Shown here piece by piece: positions 33,798-47,418 of a stretch of 64,000 nucleotides of DNA (positions are counted from its first letter, which is position 1; each line of letters starts with the position of its first letter). The stretch lies in contig BJOX01000241.1 in NCBI GenBank assembly GCA_009731375.1, positions 377,752-441,751 on the forward strand. Reading direction: 5' to 3'. The notes beneath the pieces are model-generated. The model had not been told where the DNA came from. It saw nothing but the letters and a program-made list of their open reading frames with translations, and ran no database searches. This DNA is from Paulinella micropora (Eukaryota > Cercozoa > Imbricatea > Euglyphida). Position numbers and translations under genes: made by a program.

Positions 33798-34511
33798 TAG
33801 TCCTCGCCCCTCACCCTGTTGCTCTTCTGGTTGCTGTGGCTCCTCTGGCTCTGGTTGCTCTGGCTCGGGCTGTGGCTCTGGTTGTGAGGGAGAAGCCCCT
33901 CCAAATCGCTTTGCTCTTCTGGCTGTGGCTGTGGCTCTGGTTGCACTGGTTGCTCCGGTTGTTGCTCATTTTTATATTTATTTATAAGAGCATTAACATA
34001 ATCTTTTTTTCTCATTGAATGAACCCATTCTTTTCGTGATAGATACATTTTAATATTTTCTACGGAAAACACTTTATTAATTAAATTTTCTAATCCATTT
34101 CCCGTTTGTAATCCCAAGTATTCAGCCAATTTCTTTTTTACTTCATTCTTTTCATTTCCTACATTTATTTTATGTTCTATTATTTTTTCAACAATCCAAG
34201 ATGCCCTTTGGTTCCATCCTTTAGCATTTTCCCCTTCCTTTTGAAGTTTATCTTTCAGTGTTTCACCAAGAATTTTAATTGTAAGTTTTTGTTCAATATT
34301 ATTATTTGACAAACCACTCTTCAACATCGCTTCATATTTGGCCATCTCTAAATTATTTCCTAAATTTTGGTTCATTTTTTCTTGATCACCGAGTACTTTT
34401 TTCATTTGGTCTATTGTCAGTTTTTGTTCTTGAAATTGTTTTATGCTTTCCGCAATACTCTGTATTATAGCAGGTTTCCAATTATCTATATCTGCTTGAG
34501 TAAAAACTCCA
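33797..34511 (-). CDS. Helical protein with Gln/Pro-rich tail, upstream of the protease
   Basis: 202 residues from the ATG at 34405, but the frame is open further upstream to about 34511 (SGVFTQADIDNWKPAIIQS), where it meets the end of the coiled-coil gene at 34522 with a one-base shift. The two are therefore probably one protein split by a frameshift. The body is helical (ASWIVEKIIEHKINVGN, SRKEWVHSMRKKDYVNALI); the tail is EQQPEQPVQPEPQPQPEEQ and Ser/Gln-rich. Possibly a minor virion or scaffold protein. No recognised family. Confidence 0.45.
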
Positions 34512-34521
34512 GACTTTATGA

Positions 34522-35177
<656 letters not shown>

Positions 35178-35341
35178 ATCATTTGTTTTCTTACCGAAAT
35201 TAAGATAATATAAGGCCTCCCGCTCTTATTCCTATAAACCCGCGGTGGACGGACTTTCGTCCTTTTCACATTCTTAGTATTAGCGACCATTGTATATAAA
35301 CAAACAAAAATTTTTTATACATAATTTTAAACAAAATATCT

Positions 35342-35653
35342 TTAGAACTTCAAGGCACCTCGTCCGCTCTGCTTACCATACCCCAGTTTTGCAGCAGTAG
35401 ACCCGATACGAGACGCATATGGAACCCCGACATCGCCAAGAGCAGTCGCAGTCTTTGAAATAATTTTGTTATCGCGAAGGAACTTATTTACAGCCAAAGC
35501 CGTTTTCCCAACCTTTGCCCAGTTAATTTTACCGCCAGCCTGACCCTTGCATCCTTGCTTCTTTTTACGACTAGTCTTCTTTTTACCTCCAGCCATATCT
35601 TTTTGTGCTTGAGTTAATTGTTCGTTTGCCGATTGTTGGAATGACTTCAACAC
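35342..35653 (-). CDS. Small basic, Gly/Ala/Lys-rich protein
   Basis: 103 residues; the real start may be the inner Met of MAGGKKKTSRKKKQGCKG at about 35596. The remainder is INWAKVGKTALAVNKFLRDN and GVPYASRIGSTAAKLGYGKQ. Its size, charge and place next to the ATPase suggest a DNA-condensing core or minor capsid (pX-like) protein. That is inference; no family is recognised. Confidence 0.5.
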   Translation of the reverse strand: MLKSFQQSANEQLTQAQKDMAGGKKKTSRKKKQGCKGQAGGKINWAKVGKTALAVNKFLRDNKIISKTATALGDVGVPYASRIGSTAAKLGYGKQSGRGALKF

Positions 35654-35707
35654 GAGTTGTTTTTACTACCATAAAAGATAGTGAAATATATAATACAGAA
35701 AAAATAA

Positions 35708-36544
35708 TTATTTACAAATTTTTTTATTTAAGACGAAAATTAAGGTGTTTTTTCTTAACTCATCATCAACACTTGAAACATACAGAAAATTAAATCGTTC
35801 CTTTGTAGCCTCGTGATACTTTTCCAGAAAATATTCAAAGTCGAAAGATAAGTCTAAGTGTTTATACACTAGTTCCATTTTGTCCTGAGACTGGCCCGGA
35901 AAGATTAATAAATAATCTAACTGCTTAATGGCTTCTGGCCGTAGGTCGTTCAGATAATGGCTTGACATAATCACCTTACTTTTATAGTGTCTGTTCTTTT
36001 TTAACAAATCGCTTACGGACTTATCTCTTAAACCGCTCCCTAAATCGTCCAAAACAAAAACAACCTCTGGCGAAATACACTTACTTGGCCTCTCTTTCTT
36101 CTCACCTCCTTCTTCCTTTTTCTTTTCTTTTCCAAAGTATAAAAATTGTGGTTTCTCTATTTCCTCTTTGTCATGTTTTACTTCTCCTTCGTGTTGCTCG
36201 TCCTGTCTGTTTAATTTGTCAAGTTCATAGTCTATCACATTCACACCATCTGATTTAAGAAAGGTATATATTGCCATCGGGTTTCCCCTGTTCTTAAAGT
36301 GCTTTACCATTGCTTTATAAATGTAGTCCTTGTGTATTGTTGAAGCAATAATGACAATACGGGTTTTTCTGTCAGTCGTCCGTTTCAGTATTTCAAAGAG
36401 TGCTGTTGTTTTCCCGCTCTTCTTACGGGCAAGCAGAAATATATTTGCATACGGCTCGTTAAATAATTTATAACCTTTTGCTTTTTTGTTTCCATCACCC
36501 TCTTGTTTTACTGGTTTCACCTTGACATTATTGATTTTCTGCAT
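35708..36544 (-). CDS. Genome-packaging ATPase (FtsK/HerA, A32-like)
   Basis: 278 residues, uninterrupted. The Walker A region ANIFLLARKKSGKTTALFEI and Walker B VVFVLDDLGSGL are about 130 residues apart. SKVIMSSHYLNDLRPEAIKQ fits the sensor/arginine region. A charged insert (HDKEEIEKPQ...KEKKKEEGGEKKERP) lies between the Walker boxes. This class pumps DNA into capsids of Polintons, virophages and nucleocytoviruses. The start at 36544 lies directly behind a conserved hairpin leader (36550-36592). Confidence 0.8.
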   Translation of the reverse strand: MQKINNVKVKPVKQEGDGNKKAKGYKLFNEPYANIFLLARKKSGKTTALFEILKRTTDRKTRIVIIASTIHKDYIYKAMVKHFKNRGNPMAIYTFLKSDGVNVIDYELDKLNRQDEQHEGEVKHDKEEIEKPQFLYFGKEKKKEEGGEKKERPSKCISPEVVFVLDDLGSGLRDKSVSDLLKKNRHYKSKVIMSSHYLNDLRPEAIKQLDYLLIFPGQSQDKMELVYKHLDLSFDFEYFLEKYHEATKERFNFLYVSSVDDELRKNTLIFVLNKKICK

Positions 36545-36549
36545 GATAT

Positions 36550-36592
36550 TTTAGAATTGCGTTTCGTGCTCCGCACTCTCTCTTATTCGAAA
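36550..36592. promoter_or_regulatory. Conserved hairpin leader (copy C)
   Basis: Minus strand: GAGAGTGCGGAGCACGAAA then CGCAATTCTAAAATATC and the ATG of the ATPase. The core CGTGCTCCGCAC folds on itself (GTGC/GCAC), with outer TTAGAAT/ATTC(G) arms. The same element precedes the surface-protein gene of copy E (48665-48712), with a variant at 48767-48808. Candidate promoter or RNA element. Confidence 0.5.
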
Positions 36593-36606
36593 ACATCTTT
36601 TTTTCT

Positions 36607-37053
36607 TTATTGTTTAAAATAAATCGGTTTTCGATGTTTGTTGAAGACGTAGTCTGAAACAAATGTCAGCCTAAAAACTCTAAGCACACAACAAATTCTT
36701 CCGTCTAAATTTCCTGTATCAATATTTCCGCTATCAGTTTCAAGGACTTTACATATATATTGTCAGTCTGACCATCCAACGACACCTAAATTATAACTGA
36801 GGTTTGAAATGTTTGCTATATTACTATCTGCAAATGTGCCAATAATTCCAATTCTGTCCATATAAAGAATTCTGGTTTTGGTTTCCGTCTGGTCGTTCGT
36901 ATAATGAATAAACTTAACATTCATTTTAGTTGGTGTAAATGACATTTGAATATTTTTATTAAATGTTTTGCTTCCCACAAAATCATTGCTCAGAAAAATA
37001 ATCTTTTGGTATTTATAGTCTGCCATCGTGATGCCCTCTATATTACTGCTCAT
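36607..37053 (-). CDS. Hypothetical structural protein, frameshifted
   Basis: MSSNIEGITMADYKYQKIIF, then NIQMSFTPTKMNVKFIHYTN and RIGIIGTFADSNIANISN. A frameshift near 36765 separates NLGVVGWSD from KVLETDSGNIDTGNLDGRIC, ending at TAA 36607-36609. About 148 residues in total, beta-rich and soluble. Position next to the ATPase suggests a virion component. Family not recognised. Confidence 0.45.
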
Positions 37054-37070
37054 AAACTTTTCATTAATTA

Positions 37071-37291
37071 ATATTTCTGCTCGGACCGCCTGTGATTTCT
37101 ATTCACGGGTCAGTGAGAAAAAAAATGAAAGTTGTCTTTATTGTATTCAAAAAGGAATAGAAACTAAGTTTAAATGTATATATAAGCCGATGTCAGACTG
37201 GTGCATCAGTTTTGATGAGACACTACCTTCAATGTGTGCGGGCGATAATAGATGGCATATGACACATATATATGAATGTAATGATATTTAA
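37071..37291 (+). CDS. Possible Cys-rich protein fragment
   Basis: An open frame (about ISARTACDFYSRVSEKKNES, CLYCIQKGIETKFKCIYKP, DWCISFDETLPSMCAGDNRW) with five or more Cys, ending in TAA at 37289-37291. It has no convincing start: the ATG at 37028 lies within the opposite gene. It may be the tail of a zinc-binding protein cut at the provirus edge. Weak. Confidence 0.3.
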
Positions 37292-37329
37292 TTCAACCAC
37301 TCCATCCAAGGTTCAGAATGAGTATTTTG

Positions 37330-37890
37330 TTCTCACTACGGGGACAAAAAATCTTGACTGGCGACCTAAAAATCTTGAGGTCAGAAACAAATCTTGAAAA
37401 TCTATAAATGTCTATAAGCAGGTAAATTATCTTAAAATCTAGATTTCGATCTATGATTTCAAGATTTTTATCTTGAGTCAAGATTTCTTAATGTCAAGAT
37501 TTCTGCTTAAAGTCAAGATTTTTATCTTGACGTCAAGATTTTTTATCTTGAAGTCAAGATCTATTATCTTGAAGTCAAGATCTATTATCTTGAAGTCAAG
37601 ATCTATTATCTTGTAATCAAGATCTAAATCTTGAAATCAAGATCTAAAATCTTGAATGCAAGATCTAAATCTTGACATCAAGATTTATTTTTTCCGATAT
37701 ATCTTGCATTCAAGATGTCTATCTTGACTTCAAGATTTATGTATTGATTTTCAGACTTAATATATGACTTTAAGATTTATATCTTGCTGTCAAGATTTCT
37801 TTTGCCCCAATATATCTTGACGTCAAGATTTTAATCTTGAAATCAAGGATTTTATCTTGTTTTTCAAGATTTTATCTTGCTGTCGTAGAT
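37330..37890. repeat. Array of interrupted palindromes CAAGAT-N-ATCTTG
   Basis: About twenty units of TCAAGAT...ATCTTGA with 3-7-nt centres, e.g. four nearly identical TCAAGATCTATTATCTTGA units at 37555-37620 and then looser ones. Consecutive units share short linkers (AG, CG, TG). The array begins about 40 bp after the last proviral frame. Formally like the CATGA array at 14371/19313 but with different arms. Confidence 0.85.
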
Positions 37891-38590
37891 AAAATCTTTA
37901 AAACCGTCATTTATATACCGGTTCTGCCTGTAATAGATCCAACAAAGTCAAATTCAATTCGATAAAGTTTAATTTAATTCAGAGTCGCAGTCATGCACGA
38001 CGAAGTAGTTTCGTGTCATTATTCATAGAAAAATTTGATTATTCGCACTAACTCAATTGAAAACTAATTACACGTTTGTTTTCCTTTGCATACTTTCTAA
38101 CTATGTCCCAACTTTCTCTTCGTAAACGTCTACTACCACTTGCTGTCTCTAGGGGAAAGTAGCCATCCTCAAAGACCTCTATACTATTCAGACTGCAAAT
38201 AACTCTCATCTACCTCGGCAGTATAAGGGTTTGCACTCTCATAGCTCTTCTTGAATAAAATTACTGGCCCCCCTGCTCTAATATCTACGTTAGATATGTA
38301 TGCTAAATGTAGTACCGGCGGCTCTTAAGGAATATTGCAGTCCTTGAAATCTGGATGTCCTAAAAATGAACTACATGACTTGTTGAATACGTAAAGCCCT
38401 TCCTTGTGGTAAGGTGGGGCTTTACGTATTCAACAAAGTACATGCAGTTCCATCCGTCAACCTTCGTCAACAAGAACATACGTCCTAGATCCCATTCGTC
38501 AAACCTAACCACACGCATGTATACAAAACTTATACCATCTACGCACACACTCAAGCAACATGGGGGCCAAGGGGGGGGGGGGGGGGGGGG
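37891..38590. other. Non-coding stretch ending in poly(G)
   Basis: Nothing gene-like seen. An inverted repeat (CTTGTTGAATACGTAAAGCC at 38371 and GGCTTTACGTATTCAACA at 38412) forms a ~19-bp hairpin. A G run at 38569-38590 meets the 10-N gap. Confidence 0.5.
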
Positions 38591-38668
38591 NNNNNNNNNN
38601 AGTACCTACGCAGTCTTCTGCCTCTTCTTTTTCTTCTTCTTCACTGCCGCTTTTTCCTTTTCCTCTTC

Positions 38669-41763
<3,095 letters not shown>

Positions 41764-41938
41764 AAACTATTAATACTAAGCATCCTTATCCCCCTTTTCT
41801 TATTTTTTCGTGGTGTCCTGAGCCCCCTTATCTTTTTCAAAACAAAAAAAATGTGCTCTGTATTGAAATTCGGTAAATAAAAGAATAAATATTATTTAAA
41901 GAAATGAAAAATTATATTACATATATAAATAATATACA

Positions 41939-42175
41939 ATGGGTAGAACCAAAGTATTTACAGACGAAGAAATCCGGCAAAAGAATTCAGAACGAATGAG
42001 AATTTATAATATAAAAAACAAAGAGAAAGCACAGCAGAGGGCTAAGGACTACTACTACAAGAACACGGATGTTATATTGAAGAAAGCAAAGGACAAAAGG
42101 GAAAAGGAGAAGGTTGACCTTGCAAGGATGAAACAGCTCCAGAGGCTCGTTGAAGGACTAAATATCGTACTATGA
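41939..42175 (+). CDS. Small basic helical protein (copy E, first gene)
   Basis: 78 residues: MGRTKVFTDEEIRQKNSERM, then RIYNIKNKEKAQQRAKDYYY and KKAKDKREKEKVDLARMKQL. A basic stretch followed by a heptad-like leucine run recalls bZIP-like DNA-binding proteins of protist viruses, though the match is loose. It opens collinear copy E. A frameshifted remnant occupies the same place in copy C (24601). Confidence 0.55.
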   Translation: MGRTKVFTDEEIRQKNSERMRIYNIKNKEKAQQRAKDYYYKNTDVILKKAKDKREKEKVDLARMKQLQRLVEGLNIVL

Positions 42176-42263
42176 AAAATGATATAAATTTTATGTTAAG
42201 GATATAATATATATAGGTATATAGATAAAATATATATGTCTATATAGATACATTATTTTATTT

Positions 42264-42653
42264 TTGAAAAATCAAAACCCTAATATAACAATGTCAAGCA
42301 TAGACTACGGGGGGCAAACTTGGAGCCTTGCCAAGCTCACAGAACAGGGCATACAATTCCAAATACGGCAAAACAAACTCTATGTAAAAAAACCAAACGG
42401 CAAGAGGTTTTACGACATAACAACACCAAGAGGGGCACTACCAAACCCTGAGCAGTATGTAATGCCCGACAGAAAACAAAGGGAAATAAAAGAGCGAAAA
42501 AGGGAAGAACCTAATGTCATAGACTTCAATGGTCATAAATTAATACGACAAGACATAAAACACGATTTACCAGTGGGGCAGTCATTGTATAATGTAAAAA
42601 TCAATGAAAGCTTTTCTAAAAGGTTAAAAAATTTTCGTCGGAAGATATTATAA
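42264..42653 (+). CDS. Conserved proviral protein upstream of PolB (copy E)
   Basis: The likely start is the Met of MSSIDYGGQTWSLAKLTEQG (about 42291), giving ~120 residues. Partner of 24673-25071, with the shared IQFQIRQNKLYVKKPNG and LPVGQSLYNVKINESF regions. A GTCTATATAGATAC near-palindrome lies about 55 bp upstream of that Met. The next frame (KMIGAIVDDFKSLYKPNDKI) starts within a few codons, so this may be the N-terminal domain of PolB. Confidence 0.5.
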   Translation: MKNQNPNITMSSIDYGGQTWSLAKLTEQGIQFQIRQNKLYVKKPNGKRFYDITTPRGALPNPEQYVMPDRKQREIKERKREEPNVIDFNGHKLIRQDIKHDLPVGQSLYNVKINESFSKRLKNFRRKIL

Positions 42654-42654
42654 A

Positions 42655-45600
42655 AATGATTGGCGCAATCGTAGATGATTTTAAGTCTTTATATAAACCA
42701 AACGACAAAATACAAGTAAGGATATCGGCTATTCCAGAGTCGTGGAATGTACAAACAAAAATGAACTCGCAAAAGTAAAAGACTTTGACTTACAATACAT
42801 ATTAGAAGACTTACAAAGATTTTACAATCAAACGACGAAGTGTGGATGGATGAGGAAGGGGCAACAATGGAATCAATTGATTTCAATTTTATGTGAGTAA
42901 GGATGCCAGAGGGAGGGGCTAGATTGAAAGCAATAACACAGGAGGACATTTACAAAAAGAAAGGAGTGATACAAATAAACAACGACGACAACATATGTCT
43001 GGCAAGGGCTATCGTTGTGGCAACAGCCAAGATAGAGAAACACAACAAATACGAACAAATAAGGAAGGGTCGCAGGATACAGGACGAACTGGCAAATACA
43101 TTACACGAGGAGGCCGGTGTCATAAAAGATTTATGTGGTCTTCCTGAGGTAGATGTGTTTGCTAGTCATATAAAATACAACATAGCAATTGTTGAATTTC
43201 CAGACAAGATAATATATAAAACTGAATTCAAAGATGAAAAGGAACAACCATACAAACACATATACATACTCAAAACCAAAAACCATTACGACACCATAGT
43301 GAGCATGAAGGCCTTCCTAGTATCAAAACGAAACTTCTGTGAGCAGTGTATGAAAGGTTATGAGCATAATCATTCCTGTGTGGCGAAATGTATTATATGC
43401 ATTACGGATGGATGTAAGGGGTATAGCAACATAACAAAATGGAAACAATGCGAAAAATGTAACCGCAAATTTCCAAATGATGAATGCTTCAACAATCACA
43501 CAGCCACCACGTGCGACAACAAAAAGAAATGTCTTAACTGCTCTAAGACATACACAGGCGAACATAAGTGCGGTTATGACAAATGTAAAAATTGTAAAAT
43601 CTTACAACCCTTTGAGCATAGGTGTAATATGAAACAAAAAGAAATACATAAGCCTTCTGATAAATATGTGTTCTTTGATTTTGAAGCAACACAAGAGACA
43701 GGCACACATATCATTAACCATTCAGAGAGTCAGTATTTCACTGGAAGGGGCGATGCCCCTTTCCAAACCCAAAACCAAGAAAGCGGGGGTATGGTAGAAG
43801 TTGTTAAAAACAACACCTTCGACAGCACACCAATCATACACAAAAGCATAGACGAGTTTTGTAATTGGGCATTTGGCAATCAACACAAGGACTTCACATT
43901 TATAGCACATAATGCGAGGGGTTAGGATTGTCAGTTTGTGCTTAAATCGTTGATAGAAAAAGGCATTTCACCATTTGTCATATATCAAGGGGGTAAGATT
44001 ATGATGATGGCTGTAGGTAAGATTAGATTTATTGATAGTCTTTCTTTCCTAACTATGCATTTATCTGATTTCCCTGAAACTTTTGGTTTAAATGAATTAA
44101 AGAAAGGATTTTTCCCTCACTTCTTCAATACTTAGGCAAATCAAAATTATGTAGGGGCTATACCAGACAAGGACTATTACGGCTACAACACATTTTCAAA
44201 ACATAAACGACAAGAATTTCTGAAATGGTATGAAGAACAAAAGGACAAAGTGTTTGATTTCAAAAAAGAAATGGAAGCATATTGTCATAGTGATGTGGAT
44301 ACATTGAGAAGGGGGTGTATGAAATTTAGAGAGAGCTTCCTAGAATTTGGCATAGACCCATTCCAATACACAACGATCGCATCTACCTGTATGGCATTAT
44401 ATAAAGCAATCTATATGCCGACAGATAGCATAGCAGTCATACCAACACACAGAACAGACAAAGCAAAAACGAGCCGTATATGTGTTAGTGGCTATCATAC
44501 AGAGAGAAGAAAGACAATACAACCATACAGCACGGATTAAATGGAAAAGAAAAAATGATATGTTTAAAAGGTGCAGGTAAAGCATACTTAGACGGATATG
44601 ACCCAAAGACAAAAACGGCATATGAGTTTAATGGGTGCTACTGGCACGGGTGTCCTGAGTGTTATGACGGCAATCAAATGAATAAAGAGCAATCTGTTTA
44701 ATAAGACATTTGGACAATTATACAAGGAAACAAAACGACGGGAAACTTTAATAAAGCAACACGAGGAAGTGAATAATTTAATAACAATATGGGGTTGTAA
44801 GTGGAACAGAATAAGAGTAAGGCAGGAATTCAAAAGGAACATAGAGAGACATTAACGGAGCAAGAGACAATCAACCCACGACACGCGATGTTTGGGGGAA
44901 GGACAAATGCTCTATCTTTATATTGGAGGGCAATGAATGAACAACAATACGCCAAATACATAGACATATGCTCCCTCTATCCGTCTGTTATGCTTTATGA
45001 TCCCTACCCTCTCGGACATCATAAAGTCATTAAGGCAGACAAGACATTACAAATGTTAAATCAAAAGACAGCATTTGGATTAGCCAAAGTTAAAATGATT
45101 CCGCCGAGGGGACTAATTCACCCTGTCCTACCCTGTCAAAATAGGGGAAAGATGATGTATTATTTATGTAATAAGTGTGGAAAGGAAAACTTACAGGACA
45201 AATGTCAGCACGACGACACAGAGAGGGCACTCACAGGCACTTGGGCAACACCACTCATTTATAAAGCAATGGAAAAAGGTTATAATATCATTAAAGTTTA
45301 TGAGGTGTGGCACTGGAACAACAAACAACAACCCTATTCAAAGACTACATAAAAACCTTTCTACAAGTAAAGCAAGAGGCAAGTGGCTACCCGTCAAATG
45401 TGGAAACGGAGGAACAAAAAGACAATTACATAAATGACTATGAGGAAAAGATGGGTATTAAGTTGGACAAAAGCAAAATAGAAAAGAATGAAGGAAGGAG
45501 GGCAGTCGCAAAACTATGTCTGAATTCTCTGTGGGGAAAGTTTGGACAACAAAGCAACAAGACACAGACGACAATCGTCAGGAGTGAGGCAGAATTATAC

Positions 45601-46360
45601 AAAATACTAAATGACAAAGACATAAACGAAATCTCAATCAATATGATAAATAAAGAATGCCTTGAACTATCCTACAATCTACACCCCGAAAAAGTGTCAG
45701 ACCCTTACAACACAAACATATGTGTGGCTTTATTCACAACAGCACACGCACAAATGAGATTGTATGATATGATGGATAGATTGGGAGACAGGGTATTATA
45801 TCACGACACAGACAGCATAATATATTCAGTTGATGAAAAACAAGGACAGACAACAATGCCGACAGGCGANNNNNNNNNNTGGTGACTTATTAGGACAATG
45901 GACAGACGAACTAATAGGCAAAAAGACAAAAGTAAGCAGAAAGATAACTACATTTGTGGGCTCGGGGCCTAAGTCCTACGGCTACATACTAAACGACGGC
46001 ACAACAAAAATGAAACTCAAAGGCTTTTCTATGAACTACGACACTTGCAGGAAACTGAACTTGGTAAATATGTTTAGTGTGATAAGCAATGGTCTGGGAA
46101 TAAAGGACGAAGAACTATCAAATAAAGCATATGAGGAATTAGAAGCATTATTGGAGACAGAAGCAGAAAAGCACATAGCAAAGAATGTGGCTGAGAAGGG
46201 AAATGTAGCAATACACAACCACAGCAAAATTACGAGGAACAAAAAAGATAAAACGATTACCTTCGAACATTTGAAACAGATATTCTCATTTACTTACACA
46301 AAAAGAGTAATACAGCCGATTAAAGAGAACCATATCTCTACACTGCCTTACGGATTTTAA
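42655..46360 (+). pseudogene. polB: Protein-primed family B DNA polymerase, Polinton type (copy E)
   Basis: The N-terminal region is frameshifted (DFKSLYKPNDKIQVRI; DFDLQYILEDLQRF). From 42903 it reads MPEGGARLKAITQEDIYKKK, then a long Cys/His cluster (residues ~140-250: CEQCMKGYEHNHSC, CNRKFPNDEC, CSKTYTGEHKCGYDKCKNC), ExoI FFDFEATQ (43671), ExoII IAHNARG-TAG-DCQF (43905-43935), ExoIII YCHSDVDTL (44280), motif A DICSLYPSV (44963), motif B KLCLNSLWGKFG (45513), motif C YHDTDSIIY (45799) and an FTYTKR end. Breaks: TAG at 43923 replacing the Tyr of ExoII, TAG at 44133, indels around 44530-44800 and 45335, and a 10-N gap at 45870 that may hide nothing. Less damaged than copy C in the N-terminal third. 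Non-functional as assembled. Confidence 0.85.
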
Positions 46361-46412
46361 AGGCAAAATTAAAAAGGTAATTAATTTTTTTTTCAATAGA
46401 ATCTTTTTACCA

Positions 46413-46424
46413 GTCTATATAGAC
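46413..46424. promoter_or_regulatory. Palindrome GTCTATATAGAC (copy E)
   Basis: Same 12-bp palindrome, same distance (2 bp) from the ATG and same flank TTTTTACCA as in copy C. Conservation of this non-coding string while the coding sequence has drifted suggests function. Confidence 0.5.
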
Positions 46425-46426
46425 CA

Positions 46427-46711
46427 ATGACCACCCTCACCAGACTATGCGAGAAGTTTGACAAAATTTTCAATTGAAACAAAAAATGAAACCTTCACAT
46501 TGAAAGATATTGAAAAGGTAATTCAAGACCAAATAAAGGAAATTGAGAATAGTAATTCATCAAAACCAAAGGATACTTTTCCATTTGGTAAATATCGCGG
46601 GAAGAAAATTCAAGATGTAGCGGTTATTGATAAGCCATATTTGGAATGGGTTATCAGCCGTGGTTTGAGAAATTTACAGACATTAAAAGTGAAGTAAAAA
46701 AATATTTGTAA
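46427..46711 (+). pseudogene. ExoX C-terminal-like domain protein (copy E)
   Basis: MTTLTRLCEKFDK, one extra base in a T run, then FSIETKNETFTLKDIEKVI and FPFGKYRGKKIQDVAVIDKP with YLEWV. A second shift near 46650 alters the last residues relative to copy C. The domain itself is uninterrupted here. Either indel may be a sequencing error. Confidence 0.6.
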
Positions 46712-46756
46712 TGATATTTTGCTAAAAGATTTTTTTAAAATCTTTGTATATATAAG

Positions 46757-47272
46757 ATGACTGACCTGAGCACCAAACAGGACTACTTAAATGAAATTGA
46801 AAAATGGAACCTTGATGGCGATGTCAAAACGCCAACAATTAAATGGACTAAACCTGACATTGTATCTTTCTATGAACAATATAAGCCAAATGTTGATTTC
46901 AAACAAAATCAACATTATGACAACAATGTTGAAGTCATTCTTCCTTCGACCGCAGTCATACAAAAAATAATAAATGACGAGCCAAGCACTCCTTTTAAGG
47001 CAACTGATTTGAAAGAGACAGGAATTACCGAAATTACGGCGGATGCTACCGCCGTAGACGGTAAGGCTAATGTGAGCGAAGCGTCACAATGTGGCGAAGC
47101 CACTTGTGAAGGTGAAGAGATAGCACCGCACGAAGCGGACATTTTTCTTCAATATGGTAAGTATAAAAAAATGAAAATTGAAGATGTCGCTAAGATTGAT
47201 AAACCATACCTTGAATATTTAATTCAAGAACATTATTTTAACAACAAAGATGCGGTAAAACAATATATCTGA
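46757..47272 (+). CDS. Conserved proviral protein with C-terminal ExoX-like module
   Basis: 171 residues, intact, starting after TATATATAAGATG. N-terminal ~90 residues as in 29097-29510; an Ala/Glu/Cys-rich linker (GKANVSEASQCGEATCEG); then YGKYKKMKIEDVAKIDKPYL and EYLIQEHYFNNKDAVKQYI, a second version of the small module carried by the neighbouring gene. Adjacent genes sharing the module suggest duplication and perhaps a common partner. Function unknown. Confidence 0.6.
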   Translation: MTDLSTKQDYLNEIEKWNLDGDVKTPTIKWTKPDIVSFYEQYKPNVDFKQNQHYDNNVEVILPSTAVIQKIINDEPSTPFKATDLKETGITEITADATAVDGKANVSEASQCGEATCEGEEIAPHEADIFLQYGKYKKMKIEDVAKIDKPYLEYLIQEHYFNNKDAVKQYI

Positions 47273-47273
47273 T

Positions 47274-47416
47274 GTTTGAAAATCCACGCTTCCGTGCTTC
47301 GCACTCTCGCGTGTTTTTCAAACTTCGCTTTCCGCTTATTATTTTTATTATTATTTACTTTTAAACGATGTTTACAAACCGCACGAAAGCCGAAGGCGAA
47401 AGTGCGGATTTGTAAA
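47274..47416. terminator. Two hairpins between convergent genes
   Basis: First: GTTTGAAAA (47274-47282) with TTTTCAAAC (47315-47323), enclosing CACGC...GCGTG and GTGC-TTC-GCAC. Second: TTTACAAA-CCGCAC (47371-47384) with GTGCGG-A-TTTGTAAA (47402-47416). They fill the 146 bp between the stop of the plus gene (47272) and the stop of the minus gene (47419). Probable bidirectional transcript-end signals. Confidence 0.55.
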
Positions 47417-47418
47417 TA

